From contig NZ_VUNC01000007.1 of assembly GCF_009695875.1 (NCBI RefSeq), forward strand, positions 89,706-153,705: a stretch of DNA of 64,000 bases. Reading direction: 5' to 3'. The translations under genes and the position numbers were made by a program. The notes beneath the pieces were generated by a model. The model saw nothing but the letters and a program-made list of their open reading frames with translations, was not told the origin of the DNA and ran no database searches. Of the stretch, positions 36,534 to 45,298 are shown piece after piece. This DNA is from Olsenella porci. Lineage in GTDB: Bacteria > Actinomycetota > Coriobacteriia > Coriobacteriales > Atopobiaceae. The number at the start of each line of letters is the position of its first letter. Position 1 is the stretch's first letter.

Positions 36534-39305
36534 ATGGCTGAGAAGCATGTGTATCGCTTCGGGAAGGACGAGAACGGCGACAACGTGACCGAGGTCGCCG
36601 GCAAGACCGTCGACGAGGCGAAGTGGATCACGGGCGGCAAGGGCGCCAACCTTGCCGAGATGGCCAACATCGGCCTGCCCGTCCCTCCCGGTTTCACCAT
36701 CACCTGCCAGACCTGCGTCGCGTATTCGGGCGCCGGCAACGTGTGGCCTGATGGCGTCCTCGACGAAATCGACGTCTACCGCAAGGACCTCGAGAAGCGC
36801 ATGGGCAAGAAGATCGGCGATGCCGACGACCCCCTGCTCGTCTCCGTCCGCTCCGGCGCGCCCTTCTCGATGCCTGGCATGATGGACACCGTCCTCAACC
36901 TGGGCCTCAACGACAAGTCGGTCGAGGGCCTCGCGAAGCAGACCAACAACCCCCGCTTTGCGTGGGACTCCTACCGCCGCTTCGTCCAGATGTTCTCCAA
37001 CGTCGTCATGGGCGTTGACGGACAGCTCTTCGAGGACGCCATCAACGAGAAGAAGGCGGAGCGCGGGGTCAAGCTCGACACCGAGCTCGATGCCGACGAC
37101 CTCAAGGACCTCACCGAGACGTTCAAGGGGATCTTCGCCGTCAACGTCGACTCCACGGCGCACCCCGAGGTCGCGCCAGAGGGCGTCGCGTCGTTCCCGC
37201 AGGACCCCTATCTGCAGCTCCGTCTCGCCGAGCAGGCGGTCTTCGGCTCCTGGAACACCGAGCGCGCCATCCTGTACCGCAAGCAGAACAAGATTGACGA
37301 CACCCTTGGTACCGCCGTCAACGTCCAGGTGATGGTCTTCGGCAACAAGGGCAACACCTCCGCCACCGGCGTCGCGTTCACGCGCAACCCGGCCGACGGC
37401 ACCAACGAGCGCTACGGTGACTTCCTGGTCAACGCCCAGGGCGAGGACGTCGTGGCAGGCATCCGCAACACCGAGCCCATCTCCGACCTGGTGAAGATTC
37501 CCGGCCTCGAGGAGGCAGGCAAGGAGCTCTACCACGTCTTCGAGATCCTCGAGGATCACTACGCCGACATGATGGACCTTGAGTTCACCATCGAGAACGG
37601 CAAGCTCTGGATGCTCCAGACGCGCGTGGGCAAGCGCACCGCGCTCTCCGCTCTCCGCGTCGCCATGCAGATGGTCGAGGAGGGCCGCATCACGCGCGAG
37701 CAGGCAATCATGCGCGTCGCCCCCTCGCAGCTCGACCAGCTCCTGCACCCGCAGTTTGACCCCAAGGCCAAGGTCAAGGTCGTCGCCAAGGGCATGAACG
37801 CCAGCCCTGGTGCAGCCGTGGGCGCCGTCGTGTTCTCCTCTGACGCCGCGGTCCACTACCACAACATCGAGAAGCCCTGCATCCTCGTGCGTTGGGAGAC
37901 CACGCCCGACGACCTCAAGGGCATGGTCGCTGCCGAGGGCATCCTCACCTCTCACGGTGGCAAGACCTCGCACGCGGCCGTCATCGCCCGTGGTATGGGT
38001 GCGCCCTGCGTCTGCGGTGCCGAGGCATTGAAGATTGACGCCAAGGCCAAGGAATGCACCATCACCGGGACCGACATCGTCCTGCACGAGGGCGACGTGA
38101 TCTCCATCAACGGCACCACCGGCGACGTCATCCTGGGCGAGGTGCCCCTGGTCAGGCCCGAGCTCACCGGCGACCTCGAGACCATCCTCGAGTGGGCCGA
38201 CGAGGTCCGTCACGACGCCTCCCGCGGCCGTCTGTTCGGCGTTCGCGCAAACGCTGACAACCCCGCCGACGCCAAGCTGTCCCGCGACTTCGGCGCCGAG
38301 GGCATCGGTCTCGACCGCACCGAGCACATGTTCCTGGGCGACCGCAAGCAGATCATCCAGACCTTCATCCTCGCCGACCGTACTGGCGACAAGCAGGCTG
38401 CGCTCGGCCAGCTGCTCAAGGCCCAGACCGACGACTTCCTGGGCATGTTCGAGGCCATGGACGGCAAGACCGTTATCGTCCGACTGCTCGACCCGCCCCT
38501 GCACGAGTTCCTGGACAACCCGCGCGAATACGCCGTCGAGCTCGCGCACGCCGAGGATCGTGGCGAGAACGAGACCCAGCTCAAGGCACGTCGCGACATG
38601 CTCGCACGCCTGGACTCCTTCCAGGAGGCCAACCCCATGCTCGGACTGCGCGGCTGCCGTCTTGGCATCGTGTACCCCGAGCTTACCGAGATGCAGGTTC
38701 GCGCCATCGCCGGCGCCGCGGCGCACCTCAAGAAGCGTGGCCTCGATCCCAGGCCCGAGATTATGGTCCCGCTGGTCGGCACCTATCAGGAGCTGCAGGT
38801 CGAGCGCGAGCAGATCGAGGCAGTCATCGCTTCCGTCTCCGAGCAGACCGGCGTTGACCTCCAGATTCCCATCGGCTGCATGATCGAGATCCCGCGTGCC
38901 GCCGTCACCGCCGACGAGATCGGCAAGTATGCCGACTTCTTCAGCTTTGGCACCAACGACCTCACGCAGATGGGCTTTGGGTACTCGCGCGACGACGTCG
39001 AGGGTGCGTTCGTTCCCCTGTACCTCAAGAAGAAGATCCTCAAGTCCAACCCGTTCGAGACTCTCGACTACGGTATCGCCAAGCTCGTGAAGATGGGCGT
39101 CGAGGGTGGTCACAAGGCCAACGACAAGATCGTCTGCGGCGTCTGCGGCGAGACCGGCGGCGACCCGGACTCCATCCAGATGTACTACGACCTCGGGCTT
39201 GACTACGTCTCGTGCTCCCCGTACCGCGTGCCCATCGCACGCCTCGCGGGCGCACAGGCAAAGATCAGCTCCAATGGTGGCCCGCACACACTTCCCACCA
39301 AGTAG
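36534..39305 (+). CDS. ppdK: pyruvate, phosphate dikinase
   Basis: PPDK interconverts pyruvate, ATP and phosphate with PEP, AMP and diphosphate. The 923-aa protein has the ATP-grasp nucleotide domain (GGKGANLAEM), the swivelling phosphohistidine domain with GGKTSHAAVIARGMG (catalytic H480, regulatory Thr478), and the PEP-binding barrel ending DYVSCSPYRVPIARLAGAQA with the proton-donor Cys894. Residues that PpsR modifies are intact. ATG 36534 with AAGGAG upstream matches homologue starts. A terminator follows. It may work in the glycolytic ATP-forming direction, as in many anaerobes; direction is inference. Confidence 0.96.
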   Translation: MAEKHVYRFGKDENGDNVTEVAGKTVDEAKWITGGKGANLAEMANIGLPVPPGFTITCQTCVAYSGAGNVWPDGVLDEIDVYRKDLEKRMGKKIGDADDPLLVSVRSGAPFSMPGMMDTVLNLGLNDKSVEGLAKQTNNPRFAWDSYRRFVQMFSNVVMGVDGQLFEDAINEKKAERGVKLDTELDADDLKDLTETFKGIFAVNVDSTAHPEVAPEGVASFPQDPYLQLRLAEQAVFGSWNTERAILYRKQNKIDDTLGTAVNVQVMVFGNKGNTSATGVAFTRNPADGTNERYGDFLVNAQGEDVVAGIRNTEPISDLVKIPGLEEAGKELYHVFEILEDHYADMMDLEFTIENGKLWMLQTRVGKRTALSALRVAMQMVEEGRITREQAIMRVAPSQLDQLLHPQFDPKAKVKVVAKGMNASPGAAVGAVVFSSDAAVHYHNIEKPCILVRWETTPDDLKGMVAAEGILTSHGGKTSHAAVIARGMGAPCVCGAEALKIDAKAKECTITGTDIVLHEGDVISINGTTGDVILGEVPLVRPELTGDLETILEWADEVRHDASRGRLFGVRANADNPADAKLSRDFGAEGIGLDRTEHMFLGDRKQIIQTFILADRTGDKQAALGQLLKAQTDDFLGMFEAMDGKTVIVRLLDPPLHEFLDNPREYAVELAHAEDRGENETQLKARRDMLARLDSFQEANPMLGLRGCRLGIVYPELTEMQVRAIAGAAAHLKKRGLDPRPEIMVPLVGTYQELQVEREQIEAVIASVSEQTGVDLQIPIGCMIEIPRAAVTADEIGKYADFFSFGTNDLTQMGFGYSRDDVEGAFVPLYLKKKILKSNPFETLDYGIAKLVKMGVEGGHKANDKIVCGVCGETGGDPDSIQMYYDLGLDYVSCSPYRVPIARLAGAQAKISSNGGPHTLPTK

Positions 39306-39332
39306 GGGTTAAAGCTGCGATAATTCGCCAGG

Positions 39333-39366
39333 GGGGCGTCACCGGAACGTCGGTGGCGCCCCTTCT
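39333..39366 (+). terminator. ppdK terminator
   Basis: A 12-bp stem (39333-39344 with 39351-39362, one G-T pair) has a GAACGT loop and is followed by TTCTGTGTG. It lies 28 bases after ppdK. Confidence 0.75.
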
Positions 39367-39407
39367 GTGTGGGTTTGAAAGATTGGGGAGACGTTCCCCT
39401 CCAACGT

Positions 39408-39436
39408 TTGCGCTCATCGACATGGGGGGCTATTAT
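39408..39436 (+). promoter_or_regulatory. rplS promoter
   Basis: TTGCGC (39408-39413), 17 bases, then TATTAT (39431-39436). It lies about 65 bases upstream of rplS and after the ppdK terminator. Confidence 0.75.
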
Positions 39437-39501
39437 TCTCTCTTGTGTGTAAACCTATGTGCCGCTCGGTTCTCGACGGCACCTCTAGAGACGAGGAAAC
39501 C

Positions 39502-39843
39502 ATGGACTACATCCGCGCAATCGAGCGTCAGCAGATCCGCGAGGACATCCCTCAGGTTCGCGTTGGCGACAACGTCAAGGTGCACTACCGCATCAAGGAG
39601 GGCGACCGCGAGCGTGAGCAGGTCTTCCAGGGCGACGTCATCCGCATGAGCGGCGGCAGCTCCCGCGAGACCTTCACCGTTCGCAAGATCAGCTTTGGCG
39701 TGGGCGTCGAGCGCACCTTCCCCCTCCACAGCCCCAAGATCGCCAAGCTCGAGGTCGTTCGCCATGGTGCTGTTCGCCGCGCCAAGCTGTACTACCTCCG
39801 CGACCGTGTGGGCAAGGCCGCTCGCATTCCCGAGAAGCGCTAA
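39502..39843 (+). CDS. rplS: 50S ribosomal protein L19
   Basis: L19 sits at the 30S-50S interface. The 113-aa protein begins [44 protein letters not shown] and carries [40 protein letters not shown] 39502 follows GAGGAAAC. It has its own promoter and terminator. In this genome it is separated from the rpsP-trmD cluster with which it is often linked. Confidence 0.97.
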   Translation: MDYIRAIERQQIREDIPQVRVGDNVKVHYRIKEGDREREQVFQGDVIRMSGGSSRETFTVRKISFGVGVERTFPLHSPKIAKLEVVRHGAVRRAKLYYLRDRVGKAARIPEKR

Positions 39844-39864
39844 GTCCAATTTTGCAGCAGAGAG

Positions 39865-39893
39865 GAGCCGTCCCATGCGGGGCGGCTCTTTTT
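39865..39893 (+). terminator. rplS terminator
   Basis: GAGCCGTCCC pairs with GGGGCGGCTC around ATGC, followed by TTTTT. It lies between rplS and rnhB and would end the rplS mRNA or attenuate read-through to rnhB, whose start is only 14 bases on. Confidence 0.88.
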
Positions 39894-39906
39894 GTGAGGA
39901 GGCATC

Positions 39907-40695
39907 ATGTCCGAGGGCCCGCGGGGAGCGACTGCACGCGAGATCGTCGCAATCATCAACGACGCCCCCATCGAGGAGGTGGACGACCTCGTCGGGCGGT
40001 ATGGTGACGACCCGCGCAAGCAGGTAAGGGCCGCCGTTGCCCGCGCCGTTCGTCGAAGCGAGGCGGAGCGTGCGGAGCGGGAACGCGTCAGGGCCATGTA
40101 CCAGCTCCAGGCGCAGATGGGCGGGACCGGCCTTGTGATGGGCGTCGACGAGGTGGGGCGGGGCGCCATAGCTGGGCCGCTCACCGTGGGTGCCGTGATT
40201 CTCCCCCCGGAGCCCATCGTCTGGGGGCTCAACGACTCAAAGCAGCTCACGCCGGCTCGCAGGGAGGTCCTTGCGGCACGTATAGCCGAGGTCGCCACCG
40301 CCATCGGCATCGCACACGTTGAGCCCGCCTCCATCGACGCCGTTGGCATGGCATCGGCCCTCAGGTTTGCCATGGCCAAGGCCATCGAGGACGCAGGCGT
40401 GGAGCCCGACTGCGTCCTCATCGACGGAAACCCCGTCCACGTCCATCCAAAGGAGAAGACCTTGGTTAAGGGTGACGCTCGCATCGCCGCGATCGCTGCG
40501 GCCTCCATTGTCGCCAAGGTCACGAGGGACTCCATCATGGTGGCCTACGACGAGGAGTATCCGGGCTACCACCTCGCTGAATGCAAGGGATATGGCTCCG
40601 CCGCCCATATCGCCGCGATACGCGAGCGCGGACTCACGCCCATCCACCGTGTCTCTTTCTGTGGCAACTTCCTGGAGACGCCCCCTCTCTTCTAG
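39907..40695 (+). CDS. rnhB: ribonuclease HII
   Basis: RNase HII removes ribonucleotides and RNA from RNA/DNA hybrids. The 262-aa protein has an N-terminal helical extension of about 70 residues, as in B. subtilis RnhB. The catalytic core has VDEVGRGAIAGPLTVGAV (DEVGRG motif), LNDSKQLTPARRE, the IDGNPVHVHPKEKTLVKGDA region, AASIVAKVTRDSIM and the C-terminal YHLAECKGYGSAAHIAAIRERG. ATG follows GAGGAGGC. Its ribosome-binding site lies just after the rplS terminator. Confidence 0.95.
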   Translation: MSEGPRGATAREIVAIINDAPIEEVDDLVGRYGDDPRKQVRAAVARAVRRSEAERAERERVRAMYQLQAQMGGTGLVMGVDEVGRGAIAGPLTVGAVILPPEPIVWGLNDSKQLTPARREVLAARIAEVATAIGIAHVEPASIDAVGMASALRFAMAKAIEDAGVEPDCVLIDGNPVHVHPKEKTLVKGDARIAAIAAASIVAKVTRDSIMVAYDEEYPGYHLAECKGYGSAAHIAAIRERGLTPIHRVSFCGNFLETPPLF

Positions 40696-40744
40696 GTTTC
40701 GCAACGCTCCCCACAACGATTTGGCGGTCAGAGCCTTGCAGTAC

Positions 40745-40767
40745 GGACCCCCATGTTCGATGGGTCC
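40745..40767 (+). terminator. hairpin after rnhB
   Basis: GGACCC pairs with GGGTCC, with AT/AT inside, 50 bases after rnhB. No T tract follows, so a role as terminator is uncertain. The rest of the 170-base gap shows no gene. Confidence 0.35.
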
Positions 40768-40865
40768 CGAATTCCTTGCAACCTCTGCGCCTTGCGGGGG
40801 AAAGTCCCGTGCGTCCATCTCGTGCGAAGATCGCGCCACTGTCGTACGAAGCGAGGGAGGATGCG

Positions 40866-41399
40866 ATGTCAGACTGGGAAGGGTGCCCCTTTGACGACCA
40901 CCAGGGAGAGTTCGCGGAAACCACGAAAGATTCGCGCGAATGCGTCGGGGAGCAGGCGGGGTCAGGCACGCGCGTGGTTGCGGACGGATGCCCGTGTGCA
41001 CGGCGCGGGGACCACGGCGCCCGGGACCTCTCTCCCAGGGAACTGGGGATGCGAGGGGAGGAGCTTGCCTCCTCATACCTGGAGAGCCGGGGGCTCGAGA
41101 TCGTGGAGAGGAACTTCCGCTGCCGCTCTGGCGAGGCGGACATCGTCGCATGGGAGGACGGGGAGTACGTCCTGGTCGAGGTCAAGACCAGGCTTGCCAT
41201 CGGACGGGAACGCGAGAGCCTTCCCGAGCTTGCCGTGGACTCCGACAAACGGGAGCGCTACCGCAGGATTGCCCTCGAGTACATGATGCTCCATCCCGAG
41301 GTCTCGTTCGTGCGCTTTGACGTCATTGCCATCAACGTGGTGGGCGAGAGGCAGGCGAGCCTTCGCCACCTCGTGGGTGCATTCTCATGGGACGAGTAG
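40866..41399 (+). CDS. yraN: YraN / UPF0102 family nuclease-like protein
   Basis: The 177-aa protein carries a C-terminal YraN domain (about 110 residues): GMRGEELASSYLESRGLEIVERNFRCRSGEADIVAWEDGEYVLVEVKTR, a PD-(D/E)XK-like fold with E, D and EVK. An unusual N-terminal extension of about 60 residues includes four cysteines. ATG 40866 is preceded by GGGAGG. Its stop abuts the comM ATG (TAGATG), and yraN-comM-dprA is a common order. The exact role of the family is unknown. Confidence 0.88.
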   Translation: MSDWEGCPFDDHQGEFAETTKDSRECVGEQAGSGTRVVADGCPCARRGDHGARDLSPRELGMRGEELASSYLESRGLEIVERNFRCRSGEADIVAWEDGEYVLVEVKTRLAIGRERESLPELAVDSDKRERYRRIALEYMMLHPEVSFVRFDVIAINVVGERQASLRHLVGAFSWDE

Positions 41400-42878
41400 A
41401 TGGGCGGCTCGGTCTGCGTCACCGGCGCCTGCGTCAGGGGAGCCGAGGCCCTGCCCGTATCGGTGGAGGTCGCATGCTCCTCTGGCATCCCGGGGATCTC
41501 GCTGGTGGGAATGCCGGACTCCGCAGTTGCGGAGGCGCCCGCGCGGGTTCGTTGCGCCATCTCCGCCTGTGGGTTCAAGGTCCCAAGGCTCCACCTCGTC
41601 GTCAACCTTGCCCCCGGCGAACTGCGCAAGACCGGAACGGGGCTTGACCTTCCCATCGCGGTCGCGATCCTTGCGGCCACGGGTCAGATTCCGACGGAGG
41701 GGCTTTCCGAGTGCCTCTTCGTGGGCGAGCTCTCCCTGGAGGGCGAGGTGCAACCCGTTCGCGGTGCGGTCGCCTACCAGAGGCTTGCGGGAACGCTTGG
41801 GCTCAGGCTTGCCTGCTCCCGCGATTGTCGCCTCGTGCCCGATTGGGGCGAGGTGGGGGTCATGTGCCGCTTGGCGGAGCTCAGGCAGGGCACGCGTTCG
41901 CTTTCGACCCCTCCACCCCGCCCTCTGGCCGACGGGGATGTGGAGGGGGGTGGCGCGCTCGACTTCTCGCAGGTGCACGGACAGGAGGAGGCAAAACGGG
42001 CCATCACCATCGCCGCGGCGGGGTCCCATGGCCTCCTGATGGTCGGCCCGCCCGGCGCCGGCAAGACCATGCTCGCCAGGAGGGTTCCGGGCATCCTCCC
42101 TCCCCTCACCGAGGACGAGAGGGAGGAGGTCCTGCTCATGGCCTCCGTTGCTGGTCAGCCAACGGAGTTTGCGCTTCGGGGCGAGAGACCCTTCCGCTCT
42201 CCCCACCACTCCGTCTCGATGGCTGGCCTGGTGGGCGGGGGAAGGCCCGTCATCCCGGGGGAGATATCGCTCGCCGACCACGGGGTTCTGTTCCTCGATG
42301 AACTCCCCGAGTTCGCTGGCAACGTACTCCAGGCCCTGCGGCAGCCCATGGAGGAGGGGCAGGTGCGCCTGGTCAGGGCTGACGGAACGTACGCATTCCC
42401 CTGCAGGTTCCTGCTCATAGCTGCGGCGAACCCGTGCCCCTGCGGCCACTACGGGGACCCCGGCAGGAGGTGCACCTGCCCGCCGGGGCGCGTCGAGCGC
42501 TATCGGTCGCGCATTGGCGGTCCTCTCATGGACCGCATCGACATCCACCTGGGCGTGAGGCGTCCGGAGTCGGGAGAGGTGCTGGGCGGGGACCACGGGG
42601 CCACGACGGCGCAGATGAGGGACCAGGTGGCACGGGCGCGCGAGTTCTCCTCGTGGCGGGAGCGCCGGAGCGACGACTCGGGGGGCCTCTCCCAAAGGCT
42701 TGGGCTGGAAGAGAGGGCAACCGCCTGCCTGGAAGGGCTGGGCAGGAGGAACTGCCTGGGAGGGCGCTCCATCGTCAAGGTCGCACTGGTCGCGAGGACC
42801 ATAGCGGACCTGCAGGAGCACGAGACGGTCTCGAGGGACGACGTCACCGAGGCGTCCCTGTATCGAGGACTGCAATAG
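41400..42878 (+). CDS. comM: YifB/ComM-family AAA+ ATPase (magnesium-chelatase-like)
   Basis: ComM is a AAA+ helicase that promotes branch migration during transformation in characterised species. The 492-aa protein has the N-terminal Lon-like/ChlI domain (VSVEVACSSGIPGISLVGMPDSAVAEA), Walker A GPPGAGKTM, Walker B GVLFLDELPEF, a cysteine cluster NPCPCGHYGDPGRRCTCPP, and the arginine-rich sensor region. The start ATG follows the yraN stop directly. dprA is 8 bases downstream, fitting a recombination/competence role. Confidence 0.94.
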   Translation: MGGSVCVTGACVRGAEALPVSVEVACSSGIPGISLVGMPDSAVAEAPARVRCAISACGFKVPRLHLVVNLAPGELRKTGTGLDLPIAVAILAATGQIPTEGLSECLFVGELSLEGEVQPVRGAVAYQRLAGTLGLRLACSRDCRLVPDWGEVGVMCRLAELRQGTRSLSTPPPRPLADGDVEGGGALDFSQVHGQEEAKRAITIAAAGSHGLLMVGPPGAGKTMLARRVPGILPPLTEDEREEVLLMASVAGQPTEFALRGERPFRSPHHSVSMAGLVGGGRPVIPGEISLADHGVLFLDELPEFAGNVLQALRQPMEEGQVRLVRADGTYAFPCRFLLIAAANPCPCGHYGDPGRRCTCPPGRVERYRSRIGGPLMDRIDIHLGVRRPESGEVLGGDHGATTAQMRDQVARAREFSSWRERRSDDSGGLSQRLGLEERATACLEGLGRRNCLGGRSIVKVALVARTIADLQEHETVSRDDVTEASLYRGLQ

Positions 42879-42886
42879 GAGGGAGA

Positions 42887-43834
42887 ATGGAAGAGAGGGT
42901 CATCCTGAGGCGTGGCGAAACGGGCTATCCACCCAGTCTCCTCGACCTCCCCGACCCGCCAGAGCGCCTCTACGTAAGGGGAGACCCCGATGCGCTCCTT
43001 CGGGAGAGCGTCTCGGTCATCGGGGCTCGCAAGGCGACGCCCTACGGCATCGCCGCCTCTCGGCTTGCGGGAAGGGTCGCCGCCGAGTGCGACCTCACGC
43101 TCGTCTCGGGCGGTGCCATGGGCTGTGACTCGGCCGCCGCGCGGGGTGCGCTCGACGCCGGGGGAATGACGGTCGTGGTGTCGGGGTGCGGGGCCAACCG
43201 GGTGTACCCGCGGTCATCCGAGGACGTGTTCGAGCGTGCCGTGGCACAGGGCGGTGCCGTGGTCTCGCTGGAGGGCTGGGACAACCCTCCCAGGAGGTAC
43301 TCGTTCCCCAAGAGGAACCCGGTCATCGCCGCGCTCTCTAGGGCCGTCTTCATCGCCGAGGCAGGGGAGAGGTCTGGGACCCTGGGGACGGCGCTCGCCG
43401 CGGAGCAGTTGGGGAGGGACCTCTACGTGGTGCCGGGCAGCATCTTCTCGCCCACCTCCCAGGGGGCGAACCAGCTCATCGCGGACGGGGCGTACGTCAT
43501 CACCTCGGAGCGCGACCTGGAGGCAAGGATCTCGCTCGACTACGACCTGGTGCGTGCATCCGCGTCGGACGGGTGCGGAAGGCCCGGGGGCAGGGTTCTG
43601 AGCGCGCTCATTGGCGAGCCGATGCGAGCGGACGACCTCGCGCGCCACCTGGACGCCCCCGTCCTCGACGTCATCCGATGCCTCTCCGACTACCAGGCGC
43701 GCGGGGTGGTGGAGCGCATGCCCGACGGGAGGTTCAGCCTCAGCGCCCATGCATACCTGGCAAGGGGCAGGACGCATTCCCGAGGAAGCCAGGGCAGGCT
43801 TGACCTTGGGGAGGAGGGGGACGCGGGGACCTAG
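42887..43834 (+). CDS. dprA: DNA-processing protein, DprA/Smf
   Basis: DprA loads RecA on incoming single-stranded DNA. The 315-aa protein has the Rossmann-fold domain with VSVIGARKATPYG, LVSGGAMGCDSAAARGAL, VVSGCGANRVYP, SFPKRNPVIAALSRAVFIAEAGERSGTLGTA, and LYVVPGSIFSPTSQGANQLIADGA. A C-terminal winged-helix-like domain and basic tail follow. ATG 42887 has AGGAGGGAG upstream; a longer in-frame start inside comM is unsupported. Elsewhere topA often follows; here trmFO does. Confidence 0.94.
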   Translation: MEERVILRRGETGYPPSLLDLPDPPERLYVRGDPDALLRESVSVIGARKATPYGIAASRLAGRVAAECDLTLVSGGAMGCDSAAARGALDAGGMTVVVSGCGANRVYPRSSEDVFERAVAQGGAVVSLEGWDNPPRRYSFPKRNPVIAALSRAVFIAEAGERSGTLGTALAAEQLGRDLYVVPGSIFSPTSQGANQLIADGAYVITSERDLEARISLDYDLVRASASDGCGRPGGRVLSALIGEPMRADDLARHLDAPVLDVIRCLSDYQARGVVERMPDGRFSLSAHAYLARGRTHSRGSQGRLDLGEEGDAGT

Positions 43835-43862
43835 CGTGGGTTTGCTCTCCTTGCCACCTCAC

Positions 43863-43891
43863 GGGTCGCCGTCGCCCCTCTCGGGTAGAAT
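43863..43891 (+). promoter_or_regulatory. trmFO-xerC promoter
   Basis: TAGAAT (43886-43891) is preceded by 17 bases and GGGTCG. The -10 is good, the -35 weak. It is similar in layout to the promoter at 18033-18061. Confidence 0.5.
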
Positions 43892-43960
43892 CCGTACCAC
43901 GAGAGGGCCCGGTGCCTCGCTGGCCGCCGGTCGCCAGTGGATTCTTGGAGAGGAGCTACC

Positions 43961-45298
43961 TTGTTGGAGCAGGTAACGGTCATCGGCGGGGGACTCGCCG
44001 GGAGCGAGTGCGCACTCCAGCTTGCCGTGAGGGGGGTGCCCGTGAGACTCTGCGAGCGGAGGCCAACGGTCGCCTCGCCCGCCCACCACACCGATCGGCT
44101 TGCGGAGCTCGTGTGCTCCAACTCCCTCAAGGCAACCCGGCACGACAGCGCCGCCGGCCTCCTCAAGGAGGAGCTCGCTGCAATGGGCTCCAGGCTCCTC
44201 TCCCTTGCCAAGGAGTCGTCCGTGCCCGCCGGAGGGGCGCTCGCGGTCGACAGGGACGCATTCTCCCTTGCCGTCACCCGGGAGGTCGAGGACAACCCGC
44301 TCATCGAGGTCGTGCGCGAGGAGGTCGACCAGATACCCGACGGGTGGGGCGTGATCGCCGCGGGGCCGCTCTGCTCTGACGGGCTGTTCGATGCCCTCAC
44401 GCGCAGGCTCGGGTCCGAGCACCTGGCGTTCTTCGATGCCGCCGCGCCCATCGTGGACGCCCAGAGCCTGGACCGGGACGTCATCTTTGAGCAGTCTCGC
44501 TATGGCGAGGAGGGTGGGGGAGACTACCTCAACTGCCCCATGAACCGCGAGGAGTACGACCGGTTCTACGATGCGCTGGTGTCCGCAAAGCGCGTCGTCT
44601 CCAAGGAGTTTGAGCAGGCGGACCTCTTCCAGGCGTGCCAGCCCGTCGAGGAGGTCGCACGCACCAACCGCGACACGCTCAGGCACGGGGCACTCAAGCC
44701 CGTTGGCCTCACCGACCCCAGGACGGGGCGCTGGCCGTGGGCGGCAGTCCAGCTCAGGGCAGAGAACGCCGAAAGGACCGCGTACAACCTCGTGGGCTTC
44801 CAGACCAACCTCACCTGGGGGGAGCAGAAGAGGGTGTTCCGCATGATCCCGGGTCTGGAGGAGGCCGAGTTCTTTAGGTACGGGGTCATGCACCGCAACT
44901 CGTTCGTGGACTCCCCGCGGGTCCTCGACCGCACCTTCGCCATCCCCGGGACGCGCTGCAGGCTGGCTGGGCAGATCACGGGGACGGAGGGCTACACCGA
45001 GGCGATCGCCTCGGGGCTGCTCGCCGCGCTCAACACGTACGCGCAGATGACGGGGCTCCCGCCGGTTGATCTTCCGCGCACCGGCGCGCTGGGGTCGCTC
45101 GTCTCTTACGCCACCGATCCCGCCACCGAACCCTACCAGCCCATGCACGTCAACTTTGGGCTGGTGCCTCCCCTTGGTGGTGGGCGGAGAAAGAAGCGGG
45201 AGCGCTATCTGGCGTACGCCGATCGCGCAACGGAGGACCTCGCATGCTACCTGGCGACGAGGCCGGACCTCTTCCCCGGCGGCGCCAACCGTGGCTGA
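43961..45298 (+). CDS. trmFO: methylenetetrahydrofolate--tRNA-(uracil-5-)-methyltransferase
   Basis: TrmFO makes 5-methyluridine 54 in tRNA using methylene-THF and FAD. The 445-aa protein has the FAD-binding VIGGGLAGSECALQLA near the N-terminus, CERRP, and the ELVCSNSLK motif. It also has NCPMNREEYDRFYDAL, a catalytic-Cys region (FQACQPVEE), GLTDPRTGR and QITGTEGYTEAIASGLLAAL. TTG 43961 is chosen because GGAGAGGAG sits about 6 bases upstream and homologues start at this point; GTG 43937 is less likely. Its end overlaps xerC by 8 bases. Confidence 0.96.
   Translation: MLEQVTVIGGGLAGSECALQLAVRGVPVRLCERRPTVASPAHHTDRLAELVCSNSLKATRHDSAAGLLKEELAAMGSRLLSLAKESSVPAGGALAVDRDAFSLAVTREVEDNPLIEVVREEVDQIPDGWGVIAAGPLCSDGLFDALTRRLGSEHLAFFDAAAPIVDAQSLDRDVIFEQSRYGEEGGGDYLNCPMNREEYDRFYDALVSAKRVVSKEFEQADLFQACQPVEEVARTNRDTLRHGALKPVGLTDPRTGRWPWAAVQLRAENAERTAYNLVGFQTNLTWGEQKRVFRMIPGLEEAEFFRYGVMHRNSFVDSPRVLDRTFAIPGTRCRLAGQITGTEGYTEAIASGLLAALNTYAQMTGLPPVDLPRTGALGSLVSYATDPATEPYQPMHVNFGLVPPLGGGRRKKRERYLAYADRATEDLACYLATRPDLFPGGANRG

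Noticed and set aside
36471..39287. A 938-codon open frame antisense to ppdK
   Set aside because: It is a shadow of the codon usage of ppdK; no family motif or plausible start is present.
40696..40865. The gap after rnhB considered as a structured RNA such as RNase P or 6S because of a GGGGGAAAGTCCCG stretch
   Set aside because: The other conserved elements of those RNAs are absent and the gap is too short for RNase P RNA.
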